Source: Corbicula japonica (Eukaryota > Mollusca > Bivalvia > Venerida > Cyrenidae). Taken from it: a stretch of 64,000 nt of DNA. A program made the position numbers and the translations under genes. Positions 1-12,097 of this stretch are shown here, piece by piece. The notes below the pieces were generated by a model. The model worked only from the letters and a program-made list of their open reading frames with translations, had not been told where the DNA came from and did no database searches. The stretch lies in assembly GCA_038501625.1 (NCBI GenBank), contig JAZAYU010000061.1, positions 670,303 to 734,302 on the forward strand. Reading direction: 5' to 3'. Each line of letters begins with the position of its first letter. Position 1 is the first letter of the stretch.

Positions 1-1302
1 TTCTTGTTTGTTGATTGCAAATTGAAGTATAGGTAATACAGCTTTAGACCTTGCAATTAACGGGAACCATTTAAAACATGTTCATTTCTTAATATACGAT
101 TATAACAACAAAATTATTTACATGTAATACCAATTTTAATACATCCAACTTATCTTTGTTTATAAGTAATATTGGATTGCAAAAAAACTTGACAATATCA
201 AATAGTGACACAAAAAGATAAAAGTAATTTACTTGTCTCGCACAATCGCATTTCTGAGCATGAACGATAGTTCTATCTACTCGTAGAGTATTTTAGTAGG
301 CCTTTCGAACGCGTATAGTGTAGACTGATTGTTATAAGTTGTTCATATGTTGCATCAAGAAGAAAAGTAGACTGTTTTTAATAGCACTATGCATGACAAC
401 ATAACATACTAAGTGAATTGCCATTAAAGACAATGTCTCGCTTTCATCTCATAATATTGTCTCTAGGAGTGCGATAAATTGGTTTAAAATTAAAATTGGA
501 TAAAGAAAACAGAAAACGTCGTTACGTTGACACATACTCGACTGGAGTCGCTTACTTGCAAATAGTTTTGTGATTTCTATCAAAGTTTAAGAGGAAGTAA
601 GTTTTCCTGGTACGTGTCCCACTGGTATAATTATACAACGATTACTGAGACATTAATTTTTAATTAGATGTTTAGAAATAAAGTGTCTGTAAGATATGAT
701 AGCATGGCGCAACAAATTCTGCTATGCAGTAATGTTTAGGAGCTTTTAGAGATTTTTCATAATAATCAAAAAGACATGTTTTTAAGTACTTTAAAATCTA
801 CTTTAGAATACATAGCCAGACAACTTAATGCTATCGATAAAAAACTCACAATACTTTCCCACGTTAAGCTTATGCAATTTCCTACGAACTTGATGAGATG
901 AAATGAAAAGATTGATTGAATTGGGATGCAATCTCGATAATGAATATATATCGCAAAGTAATTTACTAAACATGCAATTGCGCTGTTGGCAATAATCTAC
1001 GAGTGTTGCGATTTCTTTTAGACAATATTAAGGGATCTTTTTCGGCGTCTGACCTAGTTTCTCAATTTGTTCAATTAATTATTGTAAATAATACGATTTT
1101 TAAATTATTATGCAGAAGGAAAATCAAATAAATTATTTTTATTAGTAGCTCCTTTTAGCATAGAGACATCTAGCGTGGTATTCTTTACGATTACGGAAAC
1201 AGTGTTTTAACGACGTAGATCAAATCTGCTTTTGGAAAAGCAAAACACACACTTTTCCATATGAAAGTGAATATGATCGGTTGGAAAGTTTGTTCTGTTT
1301 AT

Positions 1303-3565
1303 GACATTTTTGAATCCCATCAGAACGGTTACTTCCTCTTTACTGGCACATATACCGATATGTTATTTGAATTTTTATTCCATGTTGGTAATAATAATCG
1401 TTTGAAAGTGAACAAAAAGCTAGATTCTTGGCGCTCATTTAGTTGGTTCTAGTTTAAAATCTTAGTTTGAGTATTAAAAGGACGTCATGCATTTGATTTT
1501 GAGGTATTACATGGGAAATGTCGAAATGAAACGATGAATATAAATGAAAAAAGCAAAGTTTTAACTGGAAATGCTTTAAGTATGATAAAACAATATTTTT
1601 TTAAGATTATATGAGGATCTATTGACTGCAGCTCGGATTATATGACATCTACACCAATAATGTATTCTTAGTCATTCTGTCAAACTAGTGGCTTCATAAA
1701 AAGTTTACACGTCATTTGTGCAGTGAAAATGAGCAAAGTAATGCACAAAGGTAACGAAAAATATACCGAGTGCATACACAACACATTACATTGTAACATA
1801 CTAGATCTGGAAGAGACTCATCTGACAATATACATGTACTACTATAACCTTAGCACTTCAGTTATTTCAATACTATCAAACATTTATACAGGGAATGTTC
1901 CATATACCAAGGAGCAAGCAGTAATGCATGTAAAAGCACTGAATCGTAGTACGCGACGACTTTTTATATGTACTGTCACAGAGAGCACACATAATTCAAA
2001 CACATTGTTTAAATAAAATGTGAAGTTGCATTTTTATTTAGTACATGACGATCTACATACGGTTTGTTTTTGTGAAAGAGTTTTGTTTTTCGCAAAAATG
2101 TAATACTTTTAACAGCACTGGCATACAGCTAAAGAAATAGTAAACATAGCAGTCACTGTTAATGTTTTATACACAAACCCTAACACATTCTTTGATTTAG
2201 GGCAATTGAATTATCAAGCATCCAAAGTGTAGAGATCAATGAAAACGTTCAACATAATTAACACAGAAACCAATTTCATCGAAAGAAAACTACATACATT
2301 TACATTGAATACTGTCTTGTTATTCTCACACTCAACGCTTCGTACTTTTTCATTTACAACGCTGGGACACGAAATCAAATTAAAGAACAACAATCAATCT
2401 CGTAGATGTATTTGGTGGATTCGTGGGACTTCTGTCTGAGCAAAACATATCGTAGTTAAAGATATATTGCGTTTGTCACGTGCAGTTTATCGTTAGTGGT
2501 TAGGTGGCATTTACTTAGTTTTGTCTTGAATAATCGTCGTTAGCTTGCTGTATTCATGACAAATAGGTGTCAATAAAGTCATCCGGAGGTTATTGTTATT
2601 GAAATATAGAAGAACATGAAAACAATTTTCTCGGATGCCCATGATTGTTACATAACTTGTAGTCATATAAGAACATGACAGTCCATACAGTGGAGTTGTA
2701 CTCGATAACATATTTGTGCAAAATTATAATAAAGTGATAATATTTTTAGTTATTTTCAAAGACTTCATAGCAACTTTCCTTAACTATTTTACTTCACTTA
2801 CTTGAACGACAACAGTACATGATCAAACTTGAAAGGGCTGGATAATGCAATTTTTCGTAGCGACACATTAAAATACAGTTATATTGCAGAGTTTTGTTGT
2901 ACAATTTTGTAGTATTTACTGTAAATATATATTCTAAATGTATTCTGAATCTGAAATAAAAGTTATTGGCATCATAAGCTATTATAAACTATGCACACTT
3001 ATTTTAGCTAACAATAAAACAAACAGATTGATCTTGTGTTGCGACAAGACATATCGATGATATAAAATCTATTTAAAGGATTGTTTTTCCTTACCTAAAT
3101 TTAATTCGGGAAATGTCAGAAATAAAAATTAAATTTCTTTACGAAAACATTAATATTTTATTTCATGAAGAGAGATCACAAAGACATTTAAAGACACGGT
3201 GCGCCTTTGGTCTTCAGTGATATGACTGCTTGTCGACAGGTATTTTTTTTATTGCAAGACTGTGCAAGTGCCATGAGACTTTACAAATATGTTTTTCCAA
3301 GCCTTAATAAAGGGTTTTTCCCTTTGCTTGTCATCGTGACCTTTTTGTGTTTCTCTTCCGCTCCATCTTCAGATAACAAAATCATGTTCAATTATATGTC
3401 AAAACTGGATTTTGATTTTTTCATCTTTCAACTAAACACCATAATTATATTATGTACAAAATGGATTCAGTGTCAAAACTGCAAACGGCAATTCCCAAAT
3501 CTGATTTACTTTTCTTGGAAAAGTTTTGCGTAATTAAGATAAGCTGATTGATCATATTCCCTCGA
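1303..3565. repeat. Recent 2,263-bp tandem duplication, unit 1
   Basis: The sequence is repeated immediately downstream at 3,566-5,829 with an offset of 2,263 bp. I see only about three differences: a C/A change near 1,408, a T/A change near 1,674 and a one-base change in a T-run near 3,245. The junction at 3,566 fuses the end of the unit (ATTCCCTCGA) to its start (GACATTTTTGAATCCC) with a two-base overlap. Such identity means a very young duplication, or an assembly artefact from two haplotypes. Confidence 0.97.
1729..2016 (+). CDS. Hypothetical 95-residue reading frame in the duplicated unit
   Basis: An ATG-initiated frame runs to a TAA that overlaps an AATAAA. The product is Lys/Thr/Asn-rich, has no signal peptide or membrane segment, and I do not recognise it. 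The last ~50 codons can be aligned without indels to 14,846-15,005 of copy B, keeping the frame (shared pattern ILS...T.E.A...A.N..TR..F.C.VT). However, that stretch is less similar between copies than its non-coding flanks, which argues against strong constraint. It may be a terminal exon or chance. Confidence 0.15.
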   Translation: MSKVMHKGNEKYTECIHNTLHCNILDLEETHLTIYMYYYNLSTSVISILSNIYTGNVPYTKEQAVMHVKALNRSTRRLFICTVTESTHNSNTLFK

Positions 3566-5829
3566 GACATTTTTGAATCCCATCAGAACGGTTACTTCCT
3601 CTTTACTGGCACATATACCGATATGTTATTTGAATTTTTATTCCATGTTGGTAATAATAATCGTTTGAAAGTGAAAAAAAAGCTAGATTCTTGGCGCTCA
3701 TTTAGTTGGTTCTAGTTTAAAATCTTAGTTTGAGTATTAAAAGGACGTCATGCATTTGATTTTGAGGTATTACATGGGAAATGTCGAAATGAAACGATGA
3801 ATATAAATGAAAAAAGCAAAGTTTTAACTGGAAATGCTTTAAGTATGATAAAACAATATTTTTTTAAGATTATATGAGGATCTATTGACTGCAGCTCGGA
3901 TTATATGACATCTACACCAATAATGTATTCTTAGACATTCTGTCAAACTAGTGGCTTCATAAAAAGTTTACACGTCATTTGTGCAGTGAAAATGAGCAAA
4001 GTAATGCACAAAGGTAACGAAAAATATACCGAGTGCATACACAACACATTACATTGTAACATACTAGATCTGGAAGAGACTCATCTGACAATATACATGT
4101 ACTACTATAACCTTAGCACTTCAGTTATTTCAATACTATCAAACATTTATACAGGGAATGTTCCATATACCAAGGAGCAAGCAGTAATGCATGTAAAAGC
4201 ACTGAATCGTAGTACGCGACGACTTTTTATATGTACTGTCACAGAGAGCACACATAATTCAAACACATTGTTTAAATAAAATGTGAAGTTGCATTTTTAT
4301 TTAGTACATGACGATCTACATACGGTTTGTTTTTGTGAAAGAGTTTTGTTTTTCGCAAAAATGTAATACTTTTAACAGCACTGGCATACAGCTAAAGAAA
4401 TAGTAAACATAGCAGTCACTGTTAATGTTTTATACACAAACCCTAACACATTCTTTGATTTAGGGCAATTGAATTATCAAGCATCCAAAGTGTAGAGATC
4501 AATGAAAACGTTCAACATAATTAACACAGAAACCAATTTCATCGAAAGAAAACTACATACATTTACATTGAATACTGTCTTGTTATTCTCACACTCAACG
4601 CTTCGTACTTTTTCATTTACAACGCTGGGACACGAAATCAAATTAAAGAACAACAATCAATCTCGTAGATGTATTTGGTGGATTCGTGGGACTTCTGTCT
4701 GAGCAAAACATATCGTAGTTAAAGATATATTGCGTTTGTCACGTGCAGTTTATCGTTAGTGGTTAGGTGGCATTTACTTAGTTTTGTCTTGAATAATCGT
4801 CGTTAGCTTGCTGTATTCATGACAAATAGGTGTCAATAAAGTCATCCGGAGGTTATTGTTATTGAAATATAGAAGAACATGAAAACAATTTTCTCGGATG
4901 CCCATGATTGTTACATAACTTGTAGTCATATAAGAACATGACAGTCCATACAGTGGAGTTGTACTCGATAACATATTTGTGCAAAATTATAATAAAGTGA
5001 TAATATTTTTAGTTATTTTCAAAGACTTCATAGCAACTTTCCTTAACTATTTTACTTCACTTACTTGAACGACAACAGTACATGATCAAACTTGAAAGGG
5101 CTGGATAATGCAATTTTTCGTAGCGACACATTAAAATACAGTTATATTGCAGAGTTTTGTTGTACAATTTTGTAGTATTTACTGTAAATATATATTCTAA
5201 ATGTATTCTGAATCTGAAATAAAAGTTATTGGCATCATAAGCTATTATAAACTATGCACACTTATTTTAGCTAACAATAAAACAAACAGATTGATCTTGT
5301 GTTGCGACAAGACATATCGATGATATAAAATCTATTTAAAGGATTGTTTTTCCTTACCTAAATTTAATTCGGGAAATGTCAGAAATAAAAATTAAATTTC
5401 TTTACGAAAACATTAATATTTTATTTCATGAAGAGAGATCACAAAGACATTTAAAGACACGGTGCGCCTTTGGTCTTCAGTGATATGACTGCTTGTCGAC
5501 AGGTATTTTTTTTTATTGCAAGACTGTGCAAGTGCCATGAGACTTTACAAATATGTTTTTCCAAGCCTTAATAAAGGGTTTTTCCCTTTGCTTGTCATCG
5601 TGACCTTTTTGTGTTTCTCTTCCGCTCCATCTTCAGATAACAAAATCATGTTCAATTATATGTCAAAACTGGATTTTGATTTTTTCATCTTTCAACTAAA
5701 CACCATAATTATATTATGTACAAAATGGATTCAGTGTCAAAACTGCAAACGGCAATTCCCAAATCTGATTTACTTTTCTTGGAAAAGTTTTGCGTAATTA
5801 AGATAAGCTGATTGATCATATTCCCTCGA
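3566..5829. repeat. Recent 2,263-bp tandem duplication, unit 2
   Basis: Near-identical copy of 1,303-3,565. After the unit ends, the sequence continues into the original right flank (ATTATTTTGTTGTAATG), which also follows the equivalent position in copy B near 18,357. Unit 1 therefore has the original left flank and unit 2 the original right flank, as expected of a simple tandem duplication. Confidence 0.97.
3992..4279 (+). CDS. Second identical copy of the hypothetical 95-residue frame
   Basis: Same frame as at 1,729-2,016, carried by the second tandem unit with no amino-acid change. It is not independent evidence of function because the whole 2.26-kb unit is near-identical. Confidence 0.15.
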   Translation: MSKVMHKGNEKYTECIHNTLHCNILDLEETHLTIYMYYYNLSTSVISILSNIYTGNVPYTKEQAVMHVKALNRSTRRLFICTVTESTHNSNTLFK

Positions 5830-6060
5830 GATTATTTTGTTGTAATGTATATTGTAGCAGAGAAAAACAAATTTTCTGTGCGGGCCATAACAGACGAACA
5901 TTATAAGACGGTTTGTATAATTACTACACTTTATGGATCTGATAGAGTCTGGCGCTTTCTTACAGGCTATCATTTATGTTATAAATCGGATATCAACACG
6001 AAATAGGGATGCACATGTGCACTACCTGCAAACCAACTATTGCTGATTTGTTTTTATACT

Positions 6061-6960
6061 CGCGCGCATGCGCCAGTATTAACTAACGATGCTGTGAACT
6101 CTGCGACGCGCAGTCCTTAACTTCGGTTGTATCATTGCGACCACGAGAGCGTATCAAGTAAGTGGTCACCGCGAGAGCAGGCCGAAATGTTCTGCACAAG
6201 TGTGAAGCACAATGCAGCACACCATTCCACGAATTCTGAGCGATTGATAGTAAGTTTCCGTGTAATTTTGGAGCATCCATGCCAAAAATTCCATCGAACA
6301 ATGTAGAGTGAAATCATGACCAGCTACGGCAGTGAACAAGCAACTGGATATGAATGAGTAGTTTAGTTACGCCTGAAAGATTTCGTAGTTGTGTGGCATA
6401 AAAAGTAGTGCATTTTAAGAAAATACAAATATTTCGAGAAGGAATGCCAACTTTGAAAGATAATTCTACAAATAAAAACAAGAAAACAATTTAATGTTGT
6501 GATTCGAACAACTATGAAAGGATATTAAACGAACGATTAAAAACAAATCAGTCACGTGACAAGCGGGGGGTAGCGTGGGTTGCCATTTTGGTTAGGTTGG
6601 AGTAGTTGTGGATCGAGATTTTGCTCGGCTAACAAGGACCGGGCCGGGTCCCAGTGTTCTCCCCAGACAACCGTTAACAAGCTTTGATCTATTTCCAACA
6701 AGTGTTAAATTCGCCGACATCCGTTTATTCAAAATCGACATGTCATAATTTTCTGTTTCTTGCATTGTAAACACAGGTCGCTTTTCAATACACACCTCAT
6801 TCAAGGTTAAGCAATGGGCGATTTGACCAATCACAATCGATTTCTTTACTATCAGCTGGATAACTCCGCCTCTCCACGTGGTGAATTCGCAAGTCTGTCG
6901 GTGTCGTTTGATCGTATTTTGGCTCTGTTGACTCTTGATATTCTCAATTAATAGCGGAAC
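6061..6960. promoter_or_regulatory. CpG-richer promoter-like island
   Basis: Against a very AT-rich background this stretch is GC- and CpG-richer. It contains a palindromic NRF1-type site GCGCATGCGC at 6,064-6,073, a CACGTG near 6,553, a YY1-like GCCATTTTGG near 6,582 and another CACGTG near 6,875. It is present only in copy A of the segmental duplication, upstream of the hAT-type terminal exon at 7,941. I infer a possible promoter; no start site or TATA element can be fixed. Confidence 0.3.
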
Positions 6961-7226
6961 CCGGTGTGTTTAACATAATGTTCAATGATTTTAATGAGAT
7001 GCGATCATGAGTAATTATTTGGTTATTCTTAGTTCTGTGATTAGAAGACAAAATTGTACTGTATACATGTATGAAAATAATTGTGCGATAATGGATTTTT
7101 TTAAACAAATCTATTGGCAAGTTGCATTTAGAACTTAAATTGCAAAAGAAATACATCCTGTGGCATTTTACTGCGCTATCATCGTAACGATCAGTTCATT
7201 TTCGTCGGACACATTTTCAAGTATGC

Positions 7227-7574
7227 ATGCGCGAAAGAACGACGACTCGTCAATTCTATCTTATTTCAAGAGAAACCGGACTTGTGAGGCTGATGCCAAC
7301 TCCATCGGGCATTCTGAACTTCAAAATTCTAGAAATGAGATCGAGATCATTTCCGGATAGCTCTTCAAGAGCGACTCTTACGACGCAAAGTACCCCTTCA
7401 CGTCGTGAAATTACTCCGACGCCGGACGCGGTACCCCAACATGCCGAGACACTGAATCAACGCCGGCTACTTCGAACAGCCAGTTCGATCCAGTCAGGTG
7501 TCGATCCTAAGTGGAAGAAAGTCTACTTCTGGTTGCAAGAAGTTGGCAATGTTTTTTTATATATATTTACTTAG
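7227..7574 (+). other. Open frame of 115 codons, possible exon
   Basis: This frame lies between the CpG-rich island and the hAT-type exon. It is Ser/Thr/Pro/Arg-rich in the middle (RRE, TPTP and PDAVPQ segments) and ends with a basic aromatic stretch VDPKWKKVYFWLQEV. Its base composition is closer to coding DNA than the surroundings. An overlapping frame (7,160-7,360) is also open, and no strong splice donor follows, so it could equally be part of a 5' UTR or a non-coding island. I do not recognise a domain. Confidence 0.2.
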
Positions 7575-7639
7575 CCTTGTGACTTGCATTAAATAAATAA
7601 AATAACTCAATTTCATGCTACTATATATAAAAAGGGAAA

Positions 7640-7835
7640 TATGCATATCAGGAATCGCCACACTCATAAAACACAGCCTCCCCTGCAGCAAAAAGAAGAG
7701 AGGAATATAAATGATTTGTTTGTTGATTGTTTAACAAAAAAGGGGAACCGTATGGGTTAGCGCCTTGGAACAGTCAGTAGCAAAATAATTTGCTACTAGG
7801 GGTTTAAACCAGGTTCTTGGGGGTGCACTACATAA
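7640..7835 (-). mobile_element. Family B element, core
   Basis: Reads in reverse the family B core: it begins at the ATATGCATATCAGGAAT end, carries the GCCTTGGAACAGTCAGTAGCA block and ends near the CCAGGTTCTTGGGGTGCA block. It lies just upstream of the acceptor of the hAT-type exon, in what would be its last intron. Confidence 0.8.
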
Positions 7836-7940
7836 TTTATTATACCTGTTTGTGTTAACTGAATACCTATTATGATATTATTTTTATATATGTGAAGCTA
7901 TCTATATGTTTACTGGTATCGTAAATTAATTTAATTTCAG

Positions 7941-8122
7941 ATTGTGAGTGGGGTTTTTCCACCTTATCAAGAGTGAAGACTAAGCTTAGAAGCAGGCTTA
8001 ACAATTCAACATTAAATTCATTGTTAATGATATCCATGGAAGGTCCTGATGTACTGAAGTTTGATTATAATAAGGCAGTCAGCGCTTGGGCCCAAGAAAA
8101 AAAGAGGCTTCTGAAAGTTTAA
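7941..8122 (+). CDS. Terminal exon of a hAT-type transposase or hAT-derived protein (C-terminal dimerisation region)
   Basis: A splice acceptor (TTAATTTCAG, ending at 7,940) is followed by 59 codons to TAA at 8,120. The residues match the end of the hAT C-terminal dimerisation (hATC) region as found in ZNF862-like and other hAT-derived proteins: a Cys-Glu-x-Gly-Phe-Ser start, then VKTKLRSRLNNSTLNSLLMI and ISMEGP, then FDYNKAVSAWAQEKKR. The first two exon bases complete a codon begun upstream. This region mediates dimerisation and packs against the RNase H-like catalytic core. No BED zinc finger or catalytic part is visible upstream, so this is a lone terminal exon of a truncated gene, or one whose other exons lie outside the window or were lost. 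It is absent from copy B of the segmental duplication. The fragment contains no stop or frameshift, so it is either young or under constraint. Confidence 0.8.
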
Positions 8123-8425
8123 TCCTAATTCTGTCAGTTGTAATGAAACACTGAGTTTGATATGTGTGAGATATCTTGGACATTGAAGGTGAAAAACTAA
8201 CTATACAGAGTATATAGTTGACATTGTAACTTGATGAGATCAGATCAGTTTATGTTATTCAAACACATGTTGACATACTGTTTACACATTGTTTCACATT
8301 ATTTATGTTTTTTAACTTTGTACCTTTCTTGGCTCTAAAGAGATAAAAAAACATCTATGTACTATATACAGTTTTTGCAGTAAACTTTGGTACAAATATA
8401 AAATTGTATAAAATGATAGTTAAAA

Positions 8426-8431
8426 AATAAA
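8426..8431 (+). terminator. AATAAA poly(A) signal for the hAT-type terminal exon
   Basis: A canonical AATAAA lies about 300 bp after the stop at 8,122, within AT-rich sequence suited to a 3' UTR. It is the first good signal downstream in this orientation. Confidence 0.5.
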
Positions 8432-8449
8432 GTTTCGCGAGCTTATATC

Positions 8450-9037
8450 CACGAAATATCCAGCGACAACCCTTCCAAAAATCCTGGGGAGACCGTCAGT
8501 AAGTTGGCGAATATTTTTGTTAATGCATTGTTGCGATCGACGTAAAAATTAAGATTGTAACTGTTTCAGTCTCTTAAGGTACGTGAGCCTTGTGCATTTC
8601 ATTGTTGACAATACTCAGTTGTGGCGGAGCCTGATTATCGTTATTCTAGCAAAATTTAACCACTAATCATACGCTTCTGCATCAAAAAGACCCCCGCCTA
8701 AGATTCAGGTGAAAAAAAAGTGGAAAACCTAATTTCCTTGCATCAAAATACAATCTATTGAAATCCCTGAATATACAGAATTATTTGCTAATGTTGATGA
8801 TAGTAACTGTCACAAAGTTTAACGAAAAAAGCACACATAGTTTCATATGTTTACAGTAATGATATCTGCGCAGGGCATGTTCGATTCAACCAGCGCGCCA
8901 GTATTTCAACGCTTTCAGCGCTTTGATTACTGCTATGAGATACTATGCTATCTCTTCCATCTTAATATCAACATGACATGATCTAAATGACATTATTTAA
9001 AGGAAAAGATACAGCCTTCTCAATTTATACTGTATAA
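8450..9037. other. No feature recognised
   Basis: Unique to copy A of the segmental duplication. I see no reading frame, hairpin or repeat relationship within the window. Confidence 0.6.
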
Positions 9038-9310
9038 TTATACATGCTTTTCAAGTGCAAATGTGCTTACAGAAGTACTTCTAGCTGTTAAACCAAGGGA
9101 TATCATTATTCCCATCTGATTGTTCAAATCGACAAACAACGATTGATTCCCTTTGAACACGAACTCTAAAACACCTGCCACCTTCGTGCAACCAAAGAAG
9201 TAAGCATACCGATCAACTGAAGATGTATTGATCACCAAGCATGGTAAAATATGGGAATCGGCGATGAAGCTTGCAAATAGTTTTTTAGAATCTGTGATAC
9301 AGATAACCAT
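9038..9310 (-). CDS. Candidate exon of an unidentified dispersed gene or element family (VDRYAY block)
   Basis: Ninety codons start at the ATG at 9,308-9,310. The first 47 residues include FASFIADSHIL and VDRYAYFFGCTKVAG. The same frame exists in copy B (19,100-19,246), where it differs by substitutions and one whole-codon indel. A shorter relative occurs inside a long family B element at 25,535-25,607. In copy B and the 25.5-kb relative a stop follows VAG directly, at a spot reading GCAG|GTATTT in copy B, which resembles a splice donor. In copy A the frame continues another 43 codons. Both copies have an in-frame stop just before the ATG, so the ATG would be a start. I do not recognise the protein; it may be a transposon-encoded remnant. 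Confidence 0.35.
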   Translation of the reverse strand: MVICITDSKKLFASFIADSHILPCLVINTSSVDRYAYFFGCTKVAGVLEFVFKGNQSLFVDLNNQMGIMISLGLTARSTSVSTFALEKHV

Positions 9311-9853
9311 GTTCTACAAGTTTTTTTTCTGTTAAAATGTTGTTCACGAAAGTGAGCTAATTAAGAAATAATGATTACTGAACACGTGCCTCGCTTCATT
9401 ATAATCATCTCGAATGTTTGCATTTCAGAATCACGTTGTTGTGGTCTCTCCCATAAAATGGTACTAAGAATAAAATGTTGTTTAAGCTGCCTTATTCTGA
9501 AGTACTTTTATCATTTTTCCGGCGACGGTGGTATTACAGTTTCCTCTTCAATAATGCTCATTAGCCGAGAATATTGAACAGAGATGAACTTTATTCTAAA
9601 GCTTGTATAACATACAAAGTAACTTGTCTCATTTTAAGGCTATTTTCTGCCCATCACCAAAACACATTTAGCGGAAGCAATAATGACATAAGCTCGTACA
9701 TAGCTAATTAGGAATTATGTCTTTAGAAATTTGATTATTCAACTCATTATATTCTTAAGGACAGTTTTTAAAAAAAAGTAAATATCACGTAATTATCGAA
9801 ATGTAAGCAGGTTTGGGCAGACCATATAAAATAACAGGTATATTTCAATACAT

Positions 9854-10017
9854 GAAAAGGGAACTACGAAAGCCACCGAACAGATATGAAAATATTGCAG
9901 GCTCGGTTCGATTAAACCTGTTCATGGGCAGTAATAGAAATGAATATTACTGCCCAAGCCGCCTAGTCCTGGTTTGAGCGCAACTCAATATTAACACCAA
10001 TAAACAGTACAGTTTTG
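9854..10017 (+). mobile_element. Family A element, short form (164 bp) with ACAT target duplication
   Basis: Starts GAAAAGGGAAC and ends CAGTACAGTTTTG, flanked by ACAT at 9,850-9,853 and 10,018-10,021. The equivalent place in copy B (near 19,742-19,752) has a single GACATTAGAG and no insert, which is a natural empty site. It contains the two family hairpins, the first partly decayed. There is no terminal inverted repeat, poly(A) tail or reading frame. This copy defines the ends of the short form. Confidence 0.88.
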
Positions 10018-10021
10018 ACAT

Positions 10022-12097
10022 TTAACTGAATAAGTATGGTCGTTGTTACTATACGCTCATCGGAATATTAAAATGATTTGTTTTCAAGTGTTTGTTAATA
10101 ACTTGGGTATTTGAAATGATTTTAGAATTTAAAAGTAATTGTCATTCTATACAAAGCAAGAAAAGTATAGCATATGTAAATTACACATGGACGACATTTA
10201 ATGGAAATGAATAAAGCAATAGGAACAAGAAAAACAAGATGACACAGAACGGTTACTTGACTTTTGTGTGCTATCAGGACTTCACCATCGCATTTCATGT
10301 ATCTCCGTGTCTTAAAAAAGAACTCAAAAATCTCTTTACAATGAATGTGACACTCTTAAATGAAATATAATTGTAAGGGTTAATGACGCGCAATAAAATG
10401 TTACTTAGCATCCAATCAGTTTACGTTAAAATTCGTTTCTGGCCTTCAAATTCTCAAAATATGTTATGTACTATGAAATATATTCAGTTAACTTGATTGC
10501 ATAAAAACTGAACCAACTCAGTAATTCGTGTTTTGCTGATATTCAGATTTGAGACTCTAGACGTCTTAAAGAATAAATCCCACATAAAGAGGAAAGAGAC
10601 TTAGTGGCTTGGATTGGTTCATTAAAGCGAATATTATTATGATTTTCATGAACAGTACTCTTTCCCCATCCATTCGAATTTTAAAATGCATATTGATTTG
10701 TTCTGTATACAATATACACGTACTTAAATATGTGGTAAGAGTTGATATTGCTTTCCATATTGTAAATTTTCCATTTTAAATGGCGATGTTCCACGTCCAA
10801 TATCTTTATTTGACAGCTTGTTCGCATTTCAAGAGCTTGCAGCAACGTTAAATATTTCAATTAAGGCGTAACTTTGCACTATAGAACATAATTTAAAACA
10901 GCGGTATTGATACTACAACTAAAAACGAAAAGATTTGCAAGTCGTTTCTTTTCTAACAAAACTTAATTAAAAATAGAGCTAATATTTAAAATCAATACTG
11001 CAGCAAGTTTTTCTAAAAAAAATATATACTTGATTTTTAAATTAAAGAAAATAAAAAGTAATATAGTGTAATTGACATTTTTTGGAGTTCACACATTAAA
11101 AAGAAATTCATAAACAGTCAGCATTCTAAATTTTAAGCTTAGTTATGTATTACATGTATAAACGCAGGATTCCATAACGTTATTTTGAGCTTGTACCAGA
11201 ATCGTTTATGAGCACTTGTCTTTGTCTGCCTTCATAACGATGAATCCTTAATGCGAATAGTTAATCTAAATATTCTCTGGTAAATTTAATACAGCTAAGA
11301 TCAAGTGACTTTCAATGGTTCAGTGAGAGGAAATGATTGCATGGCAATCATTCTCAAGCTTAACTTAATTGCATCAGCTACGTTATTAAACCAGATAGTT
11401 CAAAGATTAAATCTGTTAATGTTATTGCTATGTGAACTGACTTTTAATTGTGTGTACATGTATTCCTTCTGAATGGAGAACATTGCAATGTAATGTTATG
11501 ATGAAACTTTACAAAAGCTCTTCTGAACAAACTAGGTCATACTGAGTCTGATAGTGTTCAAAACTTCGGTTAAATGATGTCAAGAAATCGCGTTATAAGT
11601 CGTAATTTATTTTGGTACTATTGCTAATGAAAATGTACGTTAATTATTTGTTGGTAGGAATTCATTCAAATCTAACTACATTTTATAAGTTGTTATGATT
11701 TAAATCCATGATTTCGCAGAAGATGAAAGTTCCGTTTTAAATTCGTAAATTAAATAGCAAAATTACAATATGATACTTCAAATTAACCTATAGCCCTTAT
11801 ACCGAGATTACATTGTTAAAGAACTTATAAAATACAAAAAAACATCAGAAAAAAAGATTCTGTAATAATTACTTATTCCTTTAACCGATTTACTTACTTA
11901 AATAGCATTGCTTTATTGGCTCAGCATTATCTCAGTGGCCTAGTCAGCGGGGCAGTCTACAGGCTTTTTCTAAGTCATGGGCTTATGATTTTGTTTCTTT
12001 TTTTACAAATTATATAGGAAAAAGGCAAAAGGAGATTTGAAATAAACTCACTATACAAATATGAAATTTAAAAATATGGATCGATCCTAAGACCATA
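10022..12097. other. Remainder of copy A and spacer, no gene seen
   Basis: Up to about 11,050 this aligns with 19,755-21,180 in copy B, interrupted there by a family C and a family A insertion. From 11,050 to 12,097 the sequence separates the two copies. It is AT-rich with no open frame, tandem repeat or hairpin that I can support. Confidence 0.6.

Larger units (their letters stand above)
1..11050. repeat. Segmental duplication, copy A (truncated by window start)
   Basis: The segment aligns in order and orientation with 12,098-21,180. Anchors include the block around 480-660 against 12,550-12,750, 2,240-2,480 against 15,170-15,390, 5,810-5,990 against 18,342-18,545, 9,170-9,310 against 19,100-19,246, and 10,340-11,040 against 20,060-21,180. 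Identity in many blocks looks close to 90 percent by eye, with frequent small indels. Copy A alone has the 2,263-bp tandem duplication, the 6.0-9.0 kb insert with the hAT exon, and a short family-A element. No long conserved reading frame spans the alignment, so what was duplicated is unclear. Confidence 0.85.
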
